Positions 14,801-23,300 of a stretch of 64,000 nt of DNA are shown in pieces. Both the position numbers and the translations under genes were made by a program. Origin of the DNA: Blastomussa wellsi (Eukaryota > Cnidaria > Anthozoa > Scleractinia > Plerogyridae); the NCBI GenBank assembly GCA_947652115.1, contig OX393569.1, forward strand, positions 15,925,008 through 15,989,007. The letters run 5' to 3'. The notes beneath the pieces are model-generated. The model ran no database searches. It was not told the origin of the DNA and was given only the letters and a program-made list of their open reading frames with translations. Within the stretch, counting starts at the first letter, position 1, and the number at the start of each line of letters is the position of its first letter.

Positions 14801-17800
14801 GAGGTGAACCCAAAAAGGAACAAGGATGGTTAAGGATGGAGAAGATTGAGACGGATTGCAAATGACCGGTTTGAAAAATTTAGGCTAAATTTGTCAATGA
14901 AGACAAACCGTAACGCAGCTTTCAGTTGAACGGAAAATATAGGAAGCCATAGTATGGAAGACCAACAAAATTTTACGGCAAAATTGATCAAGCGCAATCA
15001 TAAATAGCTTATCACAGTAAAGCCAAGATTAACCTCTTACTAACCGAGCGCGAGGATCGTACTCGGGAATATTGGCCCGAGGTCGTGAACGTACGGACCG
15101 AGCGCAGCGACGTCAGTACAAAAACGACCGAGAGCCAATATTCCTTAGTACGGCTCGAGCAAGCTAGGTTAGTAAGTATATTTATTATATGATACTCGGG
15201 TCGTGAATGCTAGTCAAAAACTGACGCACTGTCGGTGACTTTAATAGGCCATTTCCGAGCTCCCTTGAGCCTCTATTTCAAAACGAGTCTAAGTGCGAAA
15301 GTCTTGTGATGGTAATTAGTTTTGCTTTCCATATGAAGACTTTGCACTTAGACTCGTCTTGAAATAGAGACACAAGCGAACTCGGAAATGGCCTATTCAG
15401 AGGTTTTCCGCCGTAACGTGTTTTGATGCTATGAACAACTCCGAAAGAACAAGCTATCACGATTTTAAAATATATATTTTTTAATTAGAGTAACTTTACA
15501 AAAAAATTACGCGGCTAAGGACCCGTATGGCAAAATCCCGACCAAGAAGGAACCAATCAGAATGCTCGGGTTTTCCTTGCCATATAACAAAACGTAATAT
15601 TACGCTTGGACAATGCAGCAATAAACAATAATGCAGCAATAAATCAATATTTCCTCATAATCTAAAAGAGTGAAAGAAATATTGAAGATTTTATGTTTGA
15701 ATTGGAAGTTAAAAATTAGAAGGTGGACACCAAAACAGCCGATGACCTGGCGTACGTAGTCTTGCGTGGGGACAATGCAACTTGTAGTTAGCGTTCCAAA
15801 AATAATCAGTTTACTTCGGCCCTCGCAAAATTCTTGCAAAACAAATCATCCCCCATTGTTTTAAACTATATTTTTACAAAAGCTTTTTTCTTTTCCGTTA
15901 TAGACGCTTCATGCTAAAGATTTGAAAACAAAAACAAAGTAAGTGAAGAGAGTAAAAATACGAGACAAACTAATTTCCGAGTTAGGATTTCGAGCTGGAT
16001 TTTCGAGTTAGGATTTCAAGTTGGAATTTTCAATTAGGATTTTCGTATTAGGATTAGGTGTAGTGAGATGTCGTGAAATATGACGTGTAGTGAGATGTAG
16101 TGAAGTGTAGTGAGATGTAGTGAAGTGTAGTGAAGTGTAGTGAGGTGTTGTGATGTGTAGTGAGGTGTAGTGAGATGTCAGTGAGCTTTAGTGAGATGTG
16201 GTGAGGTGTAGTGGGGAGAAGTGAGGTGTACTGAGGAAAAGTGAGGTGTAGTGGGATGTAGTGAGGTGTAGTGAGATGTAGTGAAGTGTAGTGAGATGTA
16301 GTGAGGTGTAGTGAGGTGTAGTGAGGTGTAGCGAGGTTTAGTGAGATGTAGTGTAGTGTAGTGTAGTGTAGTGAGATGTAGTGAAGCGTACGCCTCACTA
16401 CACCTCACTACACCTCACTACACCTCACTGCACCTCACTACACCTCACTTTTCCTCAGTACACCTTACTTCTCCCCACTACACCTCACTACACCTCCCTA
16501 CACGTCACGTCTCCTCACTACAGTTCAATAAACCTCATTACACCTCACTAAACCTAACTATATCTCACTACTCCTCACTACACCTCACTACGCTACACGA
16601 GGAAAATAGGAAGACAGCCTTATTGTTGTTTAAAATCACCCCAAAGGAGGGGTTTCTTAACGTCAATGATGCATTCTTGGAAAACGAAGAAGAGAAAAGC
16701 AAAGGCGAATTACTTTCTGCCACCCATCCAAATATTCACCGCGCTTGACGAGGCTAAATCTCTTCGATCGGAATACAACTGGCGGTTCGTTGTGGTATCG
16801 GTTCCAAACGAGACAAAGAACTAAGAGTTAGGTAAATCGGGAAATAAAAGGCAGTCTAGAGCAGAGTAGAGTGCCAACCGATCTTTGCCTGTAGGGCAGG
16901 CTTAGTATTTGGATGGGTGGCAGACAGGAATAACCCCGTTGCTCGCTTTTCCTTTGAATATATCTTTCGGTTTATGTACTTCTAATGGCTTCTTAATTTA
17001 CACTTTTTTAGTGCAATCTTCTCAAAACTGTAATCAAATCATCGATCGTCCGGTTTTGTTGTCGTTTCTTGTAACTTCTTCGACATTTTGTTGGGCAGTA
17101 ACAATTACTGGCAAAGGAGATTATTGAAAGAAAGAAAAGGCGAAAAAAATATTGACTCGATCTTTACTCGTGACTCGAACTTTACTCGGGCTTGAACTTG
17201 ACTGACTTTGACGCGTACTACGAGAAACTCTAGCAACATGTTCTTGAGGGGAGGGGCTCTGGAAATTGTTAAGCATGCCAAGGACGTTTTCAGGATTGCA
17301 CACGTGAATAATAATACGATAGTGTGTAAAACTGCTGAAAATTTACTAATATTCCCGCCAAAACATGATCTTAACTTGACAAATCCAACTGGAAAACCTT
17401 ACGGGAAAATCCAACTCGAAATCCTAACTTGGTAAATTGGCAACCTCTAAAAATACATGCAAAGTCTTGATTCTCATACGGTTTGTGATTGACTGTCCGA
17501 GAAAGCGTGCAAACAAAATCCGCGCCAAATCCGTGACGTATTAACCAGTGATTGGCTTAGGACAGTTATTCCATATTCATGACAAATTGTAGAATTTTGC
17601 TTCAAACAAAACAGGTCGTGGATGTGGGAAGACGTTCGTCCCGTAAGGAGCAGTTTGGACTTTTGAAGAAAGAAGATGCTTTGTGCAGAGAAGGATTGAA
17701 AAGATGTCTTTACGCCTAAGGTGAGCACTGTTTCCTGGAAATGATACTTTAATTTCTGCCACGAAAAGTAAACGAATTAGAAATGTCACTGAAGCGTGAA

Positions 17801-18389
17801 CACGTGCGCTTTCTGCCGTTGGTAAACTCAACAGCAAAGCGGTATCGCTTGTCGTGTTTGGATAAATACTGTGTAGCTTTTGAAGAGAAATTACGTTGTG
17901 TTCAGAAATGGGCTTATTTTACAAGATTTGAAAAAATTTTTTGCGTCGGGTAGCGATATGTACGAAATGGTGTTTGCGAGGCTATTCCGCCTGTGAGGAT
18001 GTCGGTCGCTTCGCTTACATGTCGATTCGCCTACAAGTCGTTTCGCCTACATTAAATGGATTAAAGAACGAGGTATATTCATGTCGGAGCTTCATCTTTC
18101 GGGTCATGGATTAAAGAACGAGGTATATTCATGTGTAGCGTGCTGTTAGCGAGTTTTGAGTTAATTAAAACTTTTTGAACAAGTATCCAGTGTAGGCGAA
18201 ACGACTTGTAGGCGAATGTGCACACGCTTTTAGCGTAACTTGTGAAATGTTTTTAACATTTGAGCTTTAACTTATCTTCAAATTACTTTTATACATTTTC
18301 AGAACGATTCACGTCACTTGGAGGATAGAAGAATAATTCATGAGGACACAAACGAATCACTGGATCAGGAGAAAAAACTACAAAGCTAA
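1682..18389 (+). CDS. P2RX: P2X purinoceptor (ATP-gated cation channel), 5' partial
   Basis: Trimeric plasma-membrane cation channel opened by extracellular ATP. Seen: exons 1682-1856, 2574-2721, 3080-3215, 3763-3846, 4658-4790, 8199-8284, 8841-8885, 9247-9337, 10616-10681, 12147-12245 and tail 18303-18389, all with GT-AG borders and matching phases, giving 382 codons plus stop. All ten ectodomain cysteines of the family are present in the usual order ([54 protein letters not shown]). ATP-binding residues are visible: VTTKVKG (two lysines), GYNFR, and [11 protein letters not shown]. The second membrane helix follows ([17 protein letters not shown]). The exon with the N-terminus and first helix was not found in 1-1681 and is probably upstream of the window. 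The family is certain; the paralog (P2X4-like by eye) is not. Confidence 0.95.
2008..2230 (+). mobile_element. tRNA-derived SINE copy, family 1, diverged
   Basis: Shares with the 30963 and 51490 copies the run AGTGGCCTAGTTAGTG, then AGGCAAGACACTTTTA, CCTCTCCACCCAGGTGTA and TATCCTATCCAG. A G-rich run follows at about 2148. It lies in the P2X intron. Confidence 0.65.
2574..2721 (+). CDS. P2RX: P2X exon: cysteine-rich head start
   Basis: Opens [20 protein letters not shown] and carries three ectodomain cysteines ([14 protein letters not shown]). It ends after the first base of a glycine codon before the donor GTAAGA at 2722. FFVMTN and TQGVCPE are well conserved family motifs. Confidence 0.95.
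3080..3215 (+). CDS. P2RX: P2X exon: head domain
   Basis: Reads [14 protein letters not shown] and [18 protein letters not shown], with three further conserved cysteines. Acceptor TTGTTAG, donor GTGAGC. The insert between GKC and VCQ (about a dozen residues longer than I recall in vertebrate paralogs) lies in the head loop. Confidence 0.93.
3763..3846 (+). CDS. P2RX: P2X exon: ENFTxxxKN region
   Basis: Encodes [18 protein letters not shown], corresponding to the family's NFTLLVKNxIxFPKF stretch. Phase 2 in and phase 2 out; donor GTGTGT. Confidence 0.92.
4658..4790 (+). CDS. P2RX: P2X exon: lower body and dorsal fin
   Basis: Reads [16 protein letters not shown] then [17 protein letters not shown]. 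It contains the fourth disulfide pair and the LGTIV motif. It is followed by the largest intron of the ectodomain (3.4 kb), which carries several repeats. Confidence 0.94.
5186..5283. repeat. 49-bp tandem duplication
   Basis: Two identical head-to-tail copies of a 49-base unit starting GTATGTAGCTATAATGCTCA at 5186 and 5235. Perfect identity suggests a recent duplication or an assembly artefact. Confidence 0.9.
5870..6115. repeat. CCCCGTTAATAYGG-type dispersed repeat
   Basis: Degenerate repeats of the form CCxCxTTAATxxxGxCCACC (5905-6075). A similar piece lies at 8050-8150 (CCCCATTAATGCGGCCACC), so the hAT-like and LINE-like insertions between them may have split one older element. Confidence 0.55.
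6251..7501. mobile_element. non-autonomous hAT-like DNA transposon
   Basis: Terminal inverted repeats AGGGTTGTCAATAAG (6259-6273) and CTTATTGACAACCCT (7479-7493). Direct flanks TGTTATGC (6251-6258) and GGTTATGC (7494-7501) fit an 8-bp target duplication with one change. The interior includes a GC-rich block (6300-6425) and no transposase frame. Eight-base duplications and AGGG-type ends suggest the hAT superfamily. Confidence 0.7.
7502..8040 (-). mobile_element. possible LINE 3' end, reverse orientation
   Basis: Starts with CAACAACAACAACAACAAGG, the complement of a GTT-repeat tail such as many non-LTR elements carry. It is followed by AT-rich sequence with poly-A patches. There is no reverse-transcriptase frame, so the assignment is tentative. 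A similar tail (AATAAAGTTGTTGTTGTA) is seen at 26833-26851. Confidence 0.4.
8199..8284 (+). CDS. P2RX: P2X exon: WDCDLD region
   Basis: Reads [20 protein letters not shown], then CQPKYSFR, with the last conserved cysteine pair. Acceptor TTTGCAG, donor GTACAC. Confidence 0.95.
8841..8885 (+). CDS. P2RX: P2X exon: NFR ATP-binding motif
   Basis: A 45-base exon encoding [15 protein letters not shown]. The Asn-Phe-Arg triad is part of the ATP site in the family. Donor GTAACT. Confidence 0.93.
9247..9337 (+). CDS. P2RX: P2X exon: ATP-site lysine before TM2
   Basis: Reads [20 protein letters not shown] and [10 protein letters not shown]. The lysine in LFKAYGIRF is the conserved one that contacts ATP. 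A longer open frame over 9002-9457 is intron read-through around this exon. Confidence 0.95.
10616..10681 (+). CDS. P2RX: P2X exon: TM2 start
   Basis: Encodes [20 protein letters not shown] and GI, the pore-lining start of the second membrane helix, including the conserved GSG of the gate region. Confidence 0.95.
11551..11695. repeat. foldback element
   Basis: Inverted arms GCAAGTGTTATCA (11594) and TGATAACACTTACC (11629), with outer AACAATTATTAT and ATAATTGTTTATTA ends. Short MITE-like element in a P2X intron. Confidence 0.6.
12147..12245 (+). CDS. P2RX: P2X exon: TM2 end and cytoplasmic start
   Basis: Reads [20 protein letters not shown] and ends [10 protein letters not shown] at a phase-0 border. 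The trafficking motif that follows TM2 in the family (Tyr-x-x-x-Lys) reads Tyr-Val-Val-Lys-Arg here, so the final lysine is an arginine, with a lysine one residue later. Confidence 0.94.
12811..13013. repeat. foldback element with ACCTGCCAAC ends
   Basis: Left ATTGCATACCTGCCAACTCT and right its near complement (GGAGGTTGGCAGGTATGGGA). The inside has several CTCCAG repeats. About 200 bases. Confidence 0.75.
14025..14335. repeat. dispersed GGAGCTACGTC repeat, copy 1
   Basis: Begins AAAGGAGCTACGTCGCGACA and ends with the inverted ACGTAGCTCCTTT at 14211-14223. It contains GGAACAAGGATGGAGAAGAT. Related copies lie at 14690-14930 and 44290-44520, with shorter traces at 38640 and 43020. Confidence 0.7.
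14690..14930. repeat. dispersed GGAGCTACGTC repeat, copy 2
   Basis: Begins AAAGGAGTTACGTCACGATA and carries AAGGAACAAGGATGGTTAAG and GAAGATTGAGACGGATTGCA, as in the 14025 and 44290 copies. Confidence 0.7.
15034..15595. mobile_element. CTTACTAACCGAGCG element with a second element inserted
   Basis: Its first 145 bases fold back (CTTACTAACCGAGCGCGAGG against CTCGAGCAAGCTAGGTTAGT). It then runs through TATGATACTCGGGTCGTGAA to CCTTGCCATATAACAAAACG. The copy at 41791-42240 matches on both sides but lacks 15243-15397. Confidence 0.75.
15243..15397. mobile_element. AATAGGCCATTTC foldback, copy 1 (nested)
   Basis: Ends AATAGGCCATTTCCGAGCTC and CTCGGAAATGGCCTATT, with inner arms CGAGTCTAAGTGCGAAA and TTGCACTTAGACTCG. 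It interrupts the element around it. Other copies: 47204-47365 and 59423-59602. Confidence 0.85.
15904..15938 (+). CDS. possible P2X 35-base cassette exon
   Basis: Flanked by a very strong acceptor (pyrimidine run ending GTTATAG at 15903) and an ideal donor (GTAAGTG at 15939). Read in the frame left by the 12245 exon it gives [12 protein letters not shown]. It is 35 bases long, so inclusion shifts frame and shortens either downstream tail. This is splice-site evidence only. Confidence 0.35.
16050..16600. repeat. inverted 10-bp satellite, giant hairpin
   Basis: From about 16060 to 16390 the plus strand is an array of GTAGTGAGRT-like units. At 16391 it switches to the complementary CCTCACTACA units, which run to about 16597. 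The centre is GCGTACGC. Irregular units also pair across the centre (GGGGAGAAGTGAGGTGTACT on the left, ACTTCTCCCCACTACACC on the right), so this is a true inverted duplication. Confidence 0.9.
16711..16935. repeat. 5S-rRNA-like fragments, head to head
   Basis: On the plus strand, GGGCAGGCTTAGTATTTGGA and TGGGTGGCAGACAGGAATA (16895-16933) resemble the 3' half of 5S rRNA (GTTAGTACTTGGATGGG...CCTGGGAATACC). On the minus strand, 16711-16735 gives TATTTGGATGGGTGGCAG. The structured 5' half of 5S is missing, so these are relics or a 5S-derived SINE rather than genes. Confidence 0.6.
17615..17719 (+). CDS. alternative P2X last exon (tail A)
   Basis: Joined in phase 0 to 12245 it adds 34 residues ([20 protein letters not shown], then [10 protein letters not shown], ending LYA) and stops at TAA 17717. 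The acceptor (AAAACAG) has a weak pyrimidine tract. A good donor (GTGAGC at 17721) sits just past the stop, so it could also be an internal exon whose inclusion ends the protein early. Confidence 0.4.
   Translation, partial: VVDVGRRSSRKEQFGLLKKEDALCREGLKRCLYA
18022..18219. repeat. foldback with GATTCGCCTACAAGTCG ends
   Basis: Left GATTCGCCTACAAGTCGTTT and right AAACGACTTGTAGGCGAATG are inverted. Inside, GGATTAAAGAACGAGGTATA occurs twice (18058 and 18109). Confidence 0.8.
18303..18389 (+). CDS. P2RX: P2X last coding exon (tail B)
   Basis: Strong acceptor (ACATTTTCAG at 18302). Joined in phase 0 to 12245 it adds [20 protein letters not shown] and DQEKKLQS, then TAA. This hydrophilic, charged tail is typical of the cytoplasmic end of a P2X subunit. 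I prefer it to tail A because of the better acceptor. Confidence 0.6.
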   Translation, partial: NDSRHLEDRRIIHEDTNESLDQEKKLQS

Positions 18390-18944
18390 GAACTTTGAAA
18401 TATCCAAAGAACTTTAGCAAAAATGGTGGCTGAACAATCGTCTAAGTTGCACGGGAATTTCACACTTCGTTTTATCTCGCCAGTCGGCTAAAGATCTTTA
18501 TGGAGGGGTGTAAAAACGCTGTGGATCGGTAAAGGAGGGGGGGGGGGATGGGGCGCTACATTTTGATTGTCTGCATCGGGTAATGGAAATAGAAAACGCC
18601 AGGAAGAGGGAAATTGGTGGGAAAATGCTTCAGCTTGCTTTCTGGAAAAGGTAGTTCTTTCGCAGCCACCATTTTTAATACAGGAATGCACACCTTGAGC
18701 ACTCGTCCAATTTATATCGGCTATATTATTTGATCTCGGATAAGGAAACACGGTCGTCTGTGGGGAATGGGTGGGTGCAATTTGGCAGTTTTTCACATTG
18801 GCTACAAAACCAATGTCTGTTGCAATTATGTAATGTTTATCCTCAAGGTCTGTACTTCCTGTATATTAAAACCGGTATTTGTGTTACTATAGTTACAGCT
18901 TCAATGTTGCACGCAGGTGGTATTCCTTAAGGTGGCACTGAAGA

Positions 18945-19262
18945 CGAATACTGAAAAATGCAAAGTTCAGCAGTGTTGCAATTCCATCGATCTTAGTCGC
19001 AACAAACAAAGCAATTTCCTGGTGGATGTGGTTAGAGAATATGTTTTAAACGTTTATCTCGCATTATCTTGTTGAATAAATGTTTGCACTTAAACTGGTC
19101 AGCGTAGCTGTTTAGTCTTAATTCAAACATTTATTCAACGAGATAATGCGAGATAAACGTTTAAAACATATTCTCTAACCACATCCACTAGGAAATTGTT
19201 TTGTTTGTTGCGACTTAGATCGATGGAATTGCAACATTGCTGAACTTCGCATTTTCTGCTCA
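18945..19262. repeat. foldback with 130-base arms
   Basis: Left arm 18952-19078 (from AATGCAAAGTTCAGCAGTGT) is matched by right arm 19127-19256, with few differences. The spacer is about 50 bases. No coding capacity. Confidence 0.9.
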
Positions 19263-19747
19263 TTTTGACGGAATTAGAGACTTCAATACAGAACACTCGA
19301 CAGTGCCAAAATGAAAAGATTCCCACTTTCGTGCTTCAAGTTATCCACTGCATATGACAAAAGAACACAGGCTTCTTAATGGCGGATACGTTGAAAAATG
19401 GGTTAAATAGCGAAACGGAATTATTATCATAAATTCATTTTAATCGGATCGGCTTAAAGAATTAAAAATAATGTGTCGTGTTTTGGTTCAGAAGAGGTAT
19501 GAGGTGTGTGGGTATGCCTGTGTTCTTACGTCACTTGACGCGCTTGGTGAATAAAACCCTTGTGCCTGGTTGAGATCCCTGGTTAACAAACCTCGATTTT
19601 GAAAACATTGTTTACTGTTATACAGACCAAAAAATCAATTTTTCTTTTAGGATGAAAGACTTATTTAAAAACTGAGCAGGTCGAGTTCAAGTGCACCTAA
19701 ACCAATTTTTTTCGCTAAAATCCATTACCTGCTGATAATTTTAGTTC

Positions 19748-20205
19748 ATATAGAATAAATGTGATACCGAGTAATTGCATTGTGACTAAGATATAGGCAA
19801 CAAATGCAAGAAAACGATGGTATATACTTGTTATATTTCGATATAAATCTATATCATCTTCAGACTAAGGTGATCTGCATGTAGCAGGAATTTAAATACT
19901 GCGAGATGGTACAACAGCATTAACACGTGAAAATGAAAACAAAGAACGAAACTATCAAGAGACTGGCTTTTAAAAGCCAGTAGGGAACTTATTCTCTTGA
20001 TAGTTTCGTTCTTTGTTTTCATTTTCACGTGTTAATGCTGTTGTACCATCTCGCAGTATTTAAATTTCTGCTACATGCAGATCACCTTAGTCTGAAGATG
20101 ATGTAGATTTATATCGAAATATAAAAAGTATATACCATCGTTTCCTTGTATTTGTTGCCTATATCTTAGTCACAATGCAATTACTCGGTATCACATTTAT
20201 TCTAT
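19748..20205. repeat. foldback with about 210-base arms
   Basis: Left arm (ATTTTAGTTCATATAGAATA through AACTATCAAGAGA, ending about 19963) pairs with the right arm (TCTTGATAGTTTCG from about 19992 to 20205). The centre reads CTGGCTTTTAAAAGCCAG, itself a palindrome. Arms differ at a handful of positions. Confidence 0.9.
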
Positions 20206-20460
20206 TTCGCTAAAATATAAAATAAACCTTTGCACCAGTTTGAAACGCATTACACCTTTCGTTTCTCCTTTTTACCAAATGCTGACTTTTTATAGAATTC
20301 AAAAGATACGAAAAACTGAGCATCATTTGTTGCACGACCGAGTCAGAAGGGGAGTGGGTCTGTTCCTGGATAGACGTCAGAAACTGATTTACATTTCATC
20401 ACATCCATGTAAACATACATGCAAATCCGTTTGTGACGTCTACCCAGGAATAGACCCACG

Positions 20461-21000
20461 CTCCGTTAAACAGAAAGACTGGGAGGAACCTCAACACAAG
20501 ACTGACTGAACACAAACGAGCGACAAGGAACTGTGACGTCAACAATCACATTCCTGAACACCATCGACTTACGAACCACAACAGCGACTGGGACTCTACT
20601 TACTGTTTGACCTGCAGCACCAACTATTTTCAACGACTGACTTTGGAAAGCTGGTTTACTAACTTAGAACAGAATCCTCAACAGAAGTCAACAACTACCG
20701 GCACCATACAAACGACTTATTCACGACATTGACAAAACAAACAGACCGAATAGAACGACCTAACTTTACCGACGACATCAACTACTCGAGTCTTGCAGCC
20801 AATAACATCACGGCTAGACTTACCAATCAGTTTTCGCGAACCAGACTTTTAACATTCGACTGACAAACAACTCTTCACATGACTCGGGTTATCGAAAGGT
20901 CAGTCACTGTCACCGACAATAGTCCTTCTCAAGACTTCCCTCACCAAGACGATCAAACTACACGATCGACTGTTACCCCCGGGTTCAAACCATTTACTGT
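20461..21000. mobile_element. insertion sharing sequence with 50345-50510
   Basis: Runs from CTCCGTTAAACAGAAAGACT to GGTTCAAACCATTTACTGTA. Its last 165 bases are the reverse complement of 50345-50510. It has no open frame of note. Confidence 0.55.
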
Positions 21001-22435
21001 AAAAGGATGCACCTTTTCAATGCTATAAATAGTCAGCATTTTGTAGAAAGGAGAAACGAAAGGCGCAGTGCGTTTTGAACTGGTGCAAGGTTTATTTTGG
21101 CGAAAAAATATTTTGGGGTAAGCTGCACTTTAAAAAGTTGTGGTAGGTTGTAACGGAAAATTACAACTTCATTTCTGCGTGATTTCTCAAACAAAGTTAT
21201 CAAAAGTCAGATTTTAGCTGTCAAAACAACAGACAACATCTTTATACTATTGTTATAAAATCAAGTGAACAATATTTTCCCTCTTGATAACATTTAAGAC
21301 AACAAAATCAAACAGTTTTGTTTAAGAAATGAATGAGTTAGCAAACAGTTGGAAAAGAGCGAGAAAAAAAGGAAACTAAGTGCAATGTAATTGAGTGTCT
21401 GTCAGTATTTAACATTGGAAATCACAAAAATAATTGCTTTGATAGACATGGATTGCTAAATGGAAAAATGTAACGGCTAAGTGAAACACGAGATCGTAAA
21501 TGAAATTTGACTCTAAAAATTAACGGAATTTCATTTATTTACTGTAGAAGATTTGACATATTTCTCTAAATTGCTTGTTACTGATCAAAAGAAAAATGTT
21601 CACCAATTGTCTCTTATATCTACCAAATTTGCAGGGAAAACAATTTGATTTTAGATCTTTTGGAAATTTTCTTTGGTCTGTATAACATGTATGTCATTTT
21701 GTGCTTCGATGTTTGGCTGGTTAACAGATCGAGCTCGCGTTATTTGACACTAAATCTGAACAGTGTTATTGGTTCTTGGACCAGGCATTGGGTTTTCTAG
21801 TATTTACGTTATATAGCGTAGAAAAGACCTTCTTCTGCCGACATTCTGTGTAACCCAGGACTTGAAAATGTAAGGAATAGAACTTGACTACTACGAGCTG
21901 ATTTTCAAATTATTAAATTATACTTGGAAAAATAAAACTGAACTCGGCAAGAACGTTACCTTTTTGCACACGATTTGGAGTAAAATGATCACGGAGCGAA
22001 GCAATTGTAATATATCTGAGCCTTTGTGGCAAAAAACCCGGTTTTATTGGCTCCTATCTCTGCTAAAGTCTACAAACAAAAATGAACAAGAGGTAAACAA
22101 CTATCAAGTCATAGTCCTTGTGACAAAAAATTTTTTGGCTTCACCTCTGCTAAAAAATGAATAAAGAGTAGAATTCACTTTACTGTTGACAAAAACAAAA
22201 GAACATGGAGCCATGCAATTGTTATATATCTGAGCATTTGAGATCAAAAAACTTTATTGGCCCATGTTTTCACTAAGACTTAAAGAAAGAACGTGCATGG
22301 AGCTTAGCAACTGTTATATCTGAGCCAAAAACACCATTACTGGCCCATGCTATTTGAAGAGAAATCTGACTGTTTTTGTTTTGGAATTTGTCCTGTGTTA
22401 CACACGAAAATCGTCGGCTGTAAAGGGTCTAGAAG

Positions 22436-22540
22436 CAACATGGCAAGTTTAAATGATTTTAAAAACATTGAGGTAATTCGAGCAGTGAAATACACAAACT
22501 GTCAGTAACATAAATAGTCGAGCTTGCCATGTTGCTCATT
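22436..22540. repeat. short foldback
   Basis: GCAACATGGCAAGTT and AGCTTGCCATGTTGC are inverted, about 105 bases apart end to end. Confidence 0.6.
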
Positions 22541-22685
22541 AAAAAATATGTTCACACTATCTCGTGCAGAAACATTCAAAAACTAAATTGTTTGTAAGAC
22601 GGATGCAGACGATTTCAAGTTTGTTTTGGCTTTATAGTTTACTGAAAAATATTTTTCGTTTTTGAAAGATTTACTACGAAAGATA

Positions 22686-23300
22686 CTTTGGTAAGTTTTT
22701 TGTCGAAACCTTTTTGCACGAGATGGTGTTTGCATGTTTTTTGGCGGAAAATTTCAAGGGAAGTCATTTTGAATTTTTTTGCCGAAAAAGTTGCCAGGGG
22801 AAACGCTGTGCAAATTTTGTCAAATTTTCCCGCCAAAAGACTTAGTATATATTGGGAAGAATTTTCTTCACACCTTTTTAATTAATTTAATTGAAATTCA
22901 ATTAACTAATTAAGGAACATTGGAGGATAATAAAACTAATTAAAAGAGAAAACACTTGTGTTTATTTATTGAGTTGTTTTATATTTGAAAGTAATAAAGA
23001 AAATAAACAACTTGTGCATCAATGGATTTTATTGATTTATCTTTATGATATATAGTAACTACCATAGCAGACTTTTCATCTATATAAACAGTAGTGAAGA
23101 AATTAAAAAAAAAAATTGGCGCATGCGTATTTTGAGCGCCCGTATTTTTCTAAGTCTTTTGGCGGGAAAATAAAAATGCTTTCAACAGATGTTACTTACA
23201 GAAATAATTTTCAAAAAAAAAATTGGCGCATGCGTATTTTGAGCGCCCGTATTTTTCCAAGTCTTTTGGCGGGAAAATTGAAAAATTTTAAACAGATGTT
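22686..23300. repeat. CTAAGTCTTTTGGCGGGAAAA repeats, inverted and direct
   Basis: TTTCCCGCCAAAAGACTTAG at about 22826 is inverted relative to copies ending TAAGTCTTTTGGCGGGAAAA (23150-23176) and CCAAGTCTTTTGGCGGG (23259-23275). The last two lie in 107-bp direct repeats starting TTGGCGCATGCGTATTTTGA at 23116 and 23223. Confidence 0.8.

Larger units (their letters stand above)
19690..21137. mobile_element. GTGCACCTAAMCC foldback with two insertions
   Basis: Outer ends AAGTGCACCTAAACCA (19690) and GGGTAAGCTGCACTTTAAA (21117-21135) belong to the element seen intact at 47369-47780. The left end is interrupted by the 19748-20205 foldback. The middle is interrupted by about 540 bases (20461-21000) that also occur, inverted, at 50345-50510. 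Confidence 0.75.

Noticed and set aside
16054..16748. Long frames encoding [14 protein letters not shown] repeats on both strands
   Set aside because: Direct by-product of the 10-bp satellite, which is open in several frames at once; no start context, no splice sites, no family.
16866..16935. Functional 5S rRNA gene
   Set aside because: Only the 3' half is similar; the 5' half and terminator are absent.
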